Assembly (NCBI GenBank): GCA_017617315.1
Contig: JAFZWM010000048.1
Location: 1-55,376, forward strand
Reading direction: 5' to 3'
Source of the DNA: Bacteroidaceae bacterium
GTDB lineage: Bacteria; Bacteroidota; Bacteroidia; Bacteroidales; Bacteroidaceae
Length of the DNA: 55,376 nucleotides
Within the stretch, counting starts at the first letter, position 1; every line of letters begins with the position of its first letter. Of this stretch, positions 54,015 to 55,376 are shown in pieces. Below the pieces are notes generated by a model that searched no databases, was not told the origin of the DNA, and saw only the letters and a program-made list of their open reading frames with translations. The position numbers and the translations under genes are program-made.

Positions 54015-54686
54015 ATGATAGTAGAACGACTAATTATTGCAGACAATCAGCCTCTTACGGCATACGCTGTCGAGGCTCTGTGCCGAAGTGTGGCGCAGGA
54101 AATCCATATCGACGACTTGGAGATTGCCTATGCCCAGAATAAAACGCAGCTGAACAATCTGCTTCGCGACGGCAAGAAAACGGCGGTTGTGGTAGACTAT
54201 ACGATGTTCGACTTTACCAATCAGGAGAACTTTACGATTGTGTGCGACCTTTATCAGAACACATCGTGCTGGCTGCTTCTGTCTGATGAACTTACGCCTA
54301 ACTTCCTTCGCTATGTCGTTTATCAGACAACGAATGTGGGAGTTGCCTATAAGGATGCTACGCTCGACAGTATGCGCGAGGCTCTTCACTATGTGATGAC
54401 GGGCGTGCGCTTCATCTCGCAGCAGGCAACGCAGATTCTGCTACAAAAGGCTGCCGAGGCCGAGAACCGTCGCGACGAGCTTACCCATACCGAACGCGAG
54501 ATTCTGAAAGCCATAGCTCTTGGCAAGACGACAAAGGAGATTGCTGCCGACAGATTCTCGAGCGTTCACACTATCAACTCGCACCGCAAGAATATCTTCC
54601 GCAAGCTGGGTGTAAACTGCGTTCACGATGCAATCAAATATGCGCTTCGTGCCGGTCTGGTAGACGAAAGTGAGTTCTTTATCTAA
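54015..54686 (+). CDS. LuxR-family response regulator, orphan
   Basis: The 223-residue regulator has an N-terminal receiver domain (about 3-125) with Asp10, the likely phosphate-accepting Asp61 in VVVDYTMF, Ser90 and Lys113, so phosphorylation looks possible although the acidic pair at the start is reduced to one Asp (IIADNQ). The C-terminal LuxR HTH (about 155-213) contains ELTHTEREILKAIALGKTTK and VHTINSHRKNIFRKLGV. No histidine kinase is adjacent, so it is an orphan. It follows the hydrolase-HAD gene by 38 bases and may share its transcript, and a strong terminator follows. Confidence 0.92.
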   Translation: MIVERLIIADNQPLTAYAVEALCRSVAQEIHIDDLEIAYAQNKTQLNNLLRDGKKTAVVVDYTMFDFTNQENFTIVCDLYQNTSCWLLLSDELTPNFLRYVVYQTTNVGVAYKDATLDSMREALHYVMTGVRFISQQATQILLQKAAEAENRRDELTHTEREILKAIALGKTTKEIAADRFSSVHTINSHRKNIFRKLGVNCVHDAIKYALRAGLVDESEFFI

Positions 54687-54717
54687 TACGCCATCCGTCT
54701 TGCATCAATATATTACA

Positions 54718-54766
54718 AGAGCGGAAAAACGAAAGATCTGATTCTTCGTTTTTCCGCTCTGTTGTT
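54718..54766 (+). terminator. Terminator of the response-regulator gene
   Basis: A perfect 16-bp stem, AGAGCGGAAAAACGAA/TTCGTTTTTCCGCTCT, has an 11-base loop and is followed by GTTGTTTGTTT. Confidence 0.82.
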
Positions 54767-54982
54767 TGTTTCATGAAAAAATAAGGCAATTGGGGCTAAA
54801 GTCAGAATAATTGGAATAGTCAAGTCCTCTTCACCATAATCATCATAGAATTTTTTATGTAGATATTACAAACGACAATATCTGTAAAAGACAAAATCAA
54901 AAACGTATCTTATTTTTTTGATATTTTCATACTTGTAAATTTTTAATATTTCTGTTTTCGTTGATGTGTAGCCCGGTCGGTT

Positions 54983-55097
54983 TGTGGGGATTTGCAATCA
55001 CCACACATTCTGCCGATGCTATTAGCTACAACTTTGATTTTAAATTGAAGTATTTCAAATGTCCTATGGCTAAGACACTCGGAGTCGGAAATCCGAG
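54983..55097. repeat. REP-like palindromes
   Basis: TGTGGGGATT/AATCACCACA (54983-54992 and 54996-55005) forms a hairpin with a TGC loop and one mismatch. CTCGGA/TCCGAG (55078-55083 and 55092-55097) forms a second one. The pair resembles the hairpins of REP elements mobilised by RAYT transposases in Bacteroidetes. No transposase gene is present here. Confidence 0.5.
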
Positions 55098-55106
55098 CGA
55101 GCAAGG

Positions 55107-55150
55107 AATTAACAATTGCAGTTGACAATGGACAACTGCAATTGCTAATT
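55107..55150. repeat. Long imperfect inverted repeat
   Basis: AATTAACAATTGCAGTTG (55107-55124) pairs with CAACTGCAATTGCTAATT (55133-55150) with one mismatch and an 8-base loop. A T-rich stretch follows (GGCTTTTTAAA). Confidence 0.75.
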
Positions 55151-55166
55151 AAGGCTTTTTAAATTC

Positions 55167-55249
55167 TCAACTTTCAAGTTCACATTGTCAACTGTCAATT
55201 CAAAAGATTTTCAACTTTCAAGTTTCAACTCAAATAATTGTCAACTGTC
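55167..55249. repeat. Interleaved direct repeats
   Basis: TCAACTTTCAAGTT occurs at 55167-55180 and 55211-55224. ATTGTCAACTGTC occurs at 55184-55196 and 55237-55249. Their reverse complement also lies in the inverted repeat next to them (GTTGACAAT, 55121-55129). A short stem TGCGGC-GCA-GCCGCA follows at 55268-55282. Confidence 0.75.
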
Positions 55250-55318
55250 TCTAAGTTTGCAGATGATTGCGGCGCAGCCGCATAAGAAAGCAAATTGGTC
55301 GAGAAAAACAATAGCAAT

Positions 55319-55376
55319 TCAAGACAGTTTCTTACCTTTGTCGTTGTAAGGAAGAATCGGTCTGTCGAAGAGGTAA
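55319..55376 (-). CDS. C-terminal end of a gene entering from the right edge
   Basis: The minus strand from the window edge reads in one frame as YLFDRPILPYNDKGKKLS and then stops (TGA at 55321-55319). The peptide has ordinary coding composition, whereas the sequence past the stop is repetitive. The gene is cut by the window edge and I do not recognise it. Confidence 0.45.
   Translation of the reverse strand, partial: YLFDRPILPYNDKGKKLS

Larger units (their letters stand above)
54767..55318. other. Repeat-rich intergenic region
   Basis: About 550 bases have no credible coding frame; a 61-codon frame on the minus strand is an artefact of repeat sequence. The region contains REP-like hairpins, a long inverted repeat and two interleaved direct repeats (separate entries). 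Confidence 0.6.

Noticed and set aside
54943-55128. 61-codon minus-strand frame in the repeat region
   Set aside because: It is translated from REP-like palindromes; such frames are a known artefact of these repeats.

Overview
The window looks like a Bacteroidales chromosome, perhaps Prevotella-like; the genus is a guess. The evidence is a SusC/SusD pair, an ECF sigma/TonB-receptor/DUF4249 locus, a BamA gene followed by Skp-type chaperones, a single-chain glycyl-tRNA synthetase, many lipoprotein signal peptides, and repeated matches to the Bacteroidetes -7 promoter box TAnnTTTG. Several of these boxes lie inside the longest possible reading frame and show that the real start codon is further downstream; starts were corrected accordingly.

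Layout. 1-140: 3' end of a 5S rRNA and its terminator, so an rRNA operon ends here. 326-3167: a secreted protein of unknown function, a DUF3316-like envelope protein and an S41 peptidase lipoprotein. 3286-3367: tRNA-Leu(UAG). 4239-9391: a SusC/SusD outer-membrane uptake pair with no enzyme or regulator beside it. 9644-11869: a secreted unknown and a membrane acyltransferase. 12269-16640: topoisomerase IV subunit A, divergent from glycyl-tRNA synthetase. 16710-18782: an FKBP-type prolyl isomerase lipoprotein and a sugar-isomerase-fold protein. 18858-23686 (minus): ECF sigma factor, TonB-dependent receptor, DUF4249 lipoprotein and a short FecR-like protein. 23799-25317 (minus): mscL and asd. 25438-29130 (plus): a CPA2 antiporter, a LolD-type ATPase and an S1-domain protein. 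29184-31267: small membrane proteins and unknowns. 31290-39422 (minus): an envelope-biogenesis cluster running DUF6242, DUF6089, uppS, bamA, three Skp/OmpH genes, murI. 39599-42692: ribD, divergent from an overlapping prmC-recX-comF operon. 42685-44716 and 50331-52744 (minus): glycan genes (two GT2, one GT4, one flippase). 45213-48582 (plus): an AT-rich two-gene module with a UvrD-type helicase and a small putative winged-helix protein. 48794-50131: gdhA. 52888-54686: a hydrolase/HAD fusion and an orphan LuxR-type response regulator. The right end holds repeat-rich DNA and the last codons of a gene entering from beyond the edge.

How the genes fit together. Most of the window is envelope biology: outer-membrane assembly (bamA, Skp), undecaprenyl and peptidoglycan precursors (uppS, murI, asd), glycan export and uptake receptors. 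The strongest candidates for something less described are the helicase module at 45213-48582, the rearranged sigma/receptor/anti-sigma locus, the hydrolase-HAD fusion, and two clusters of REP-like hairpins.
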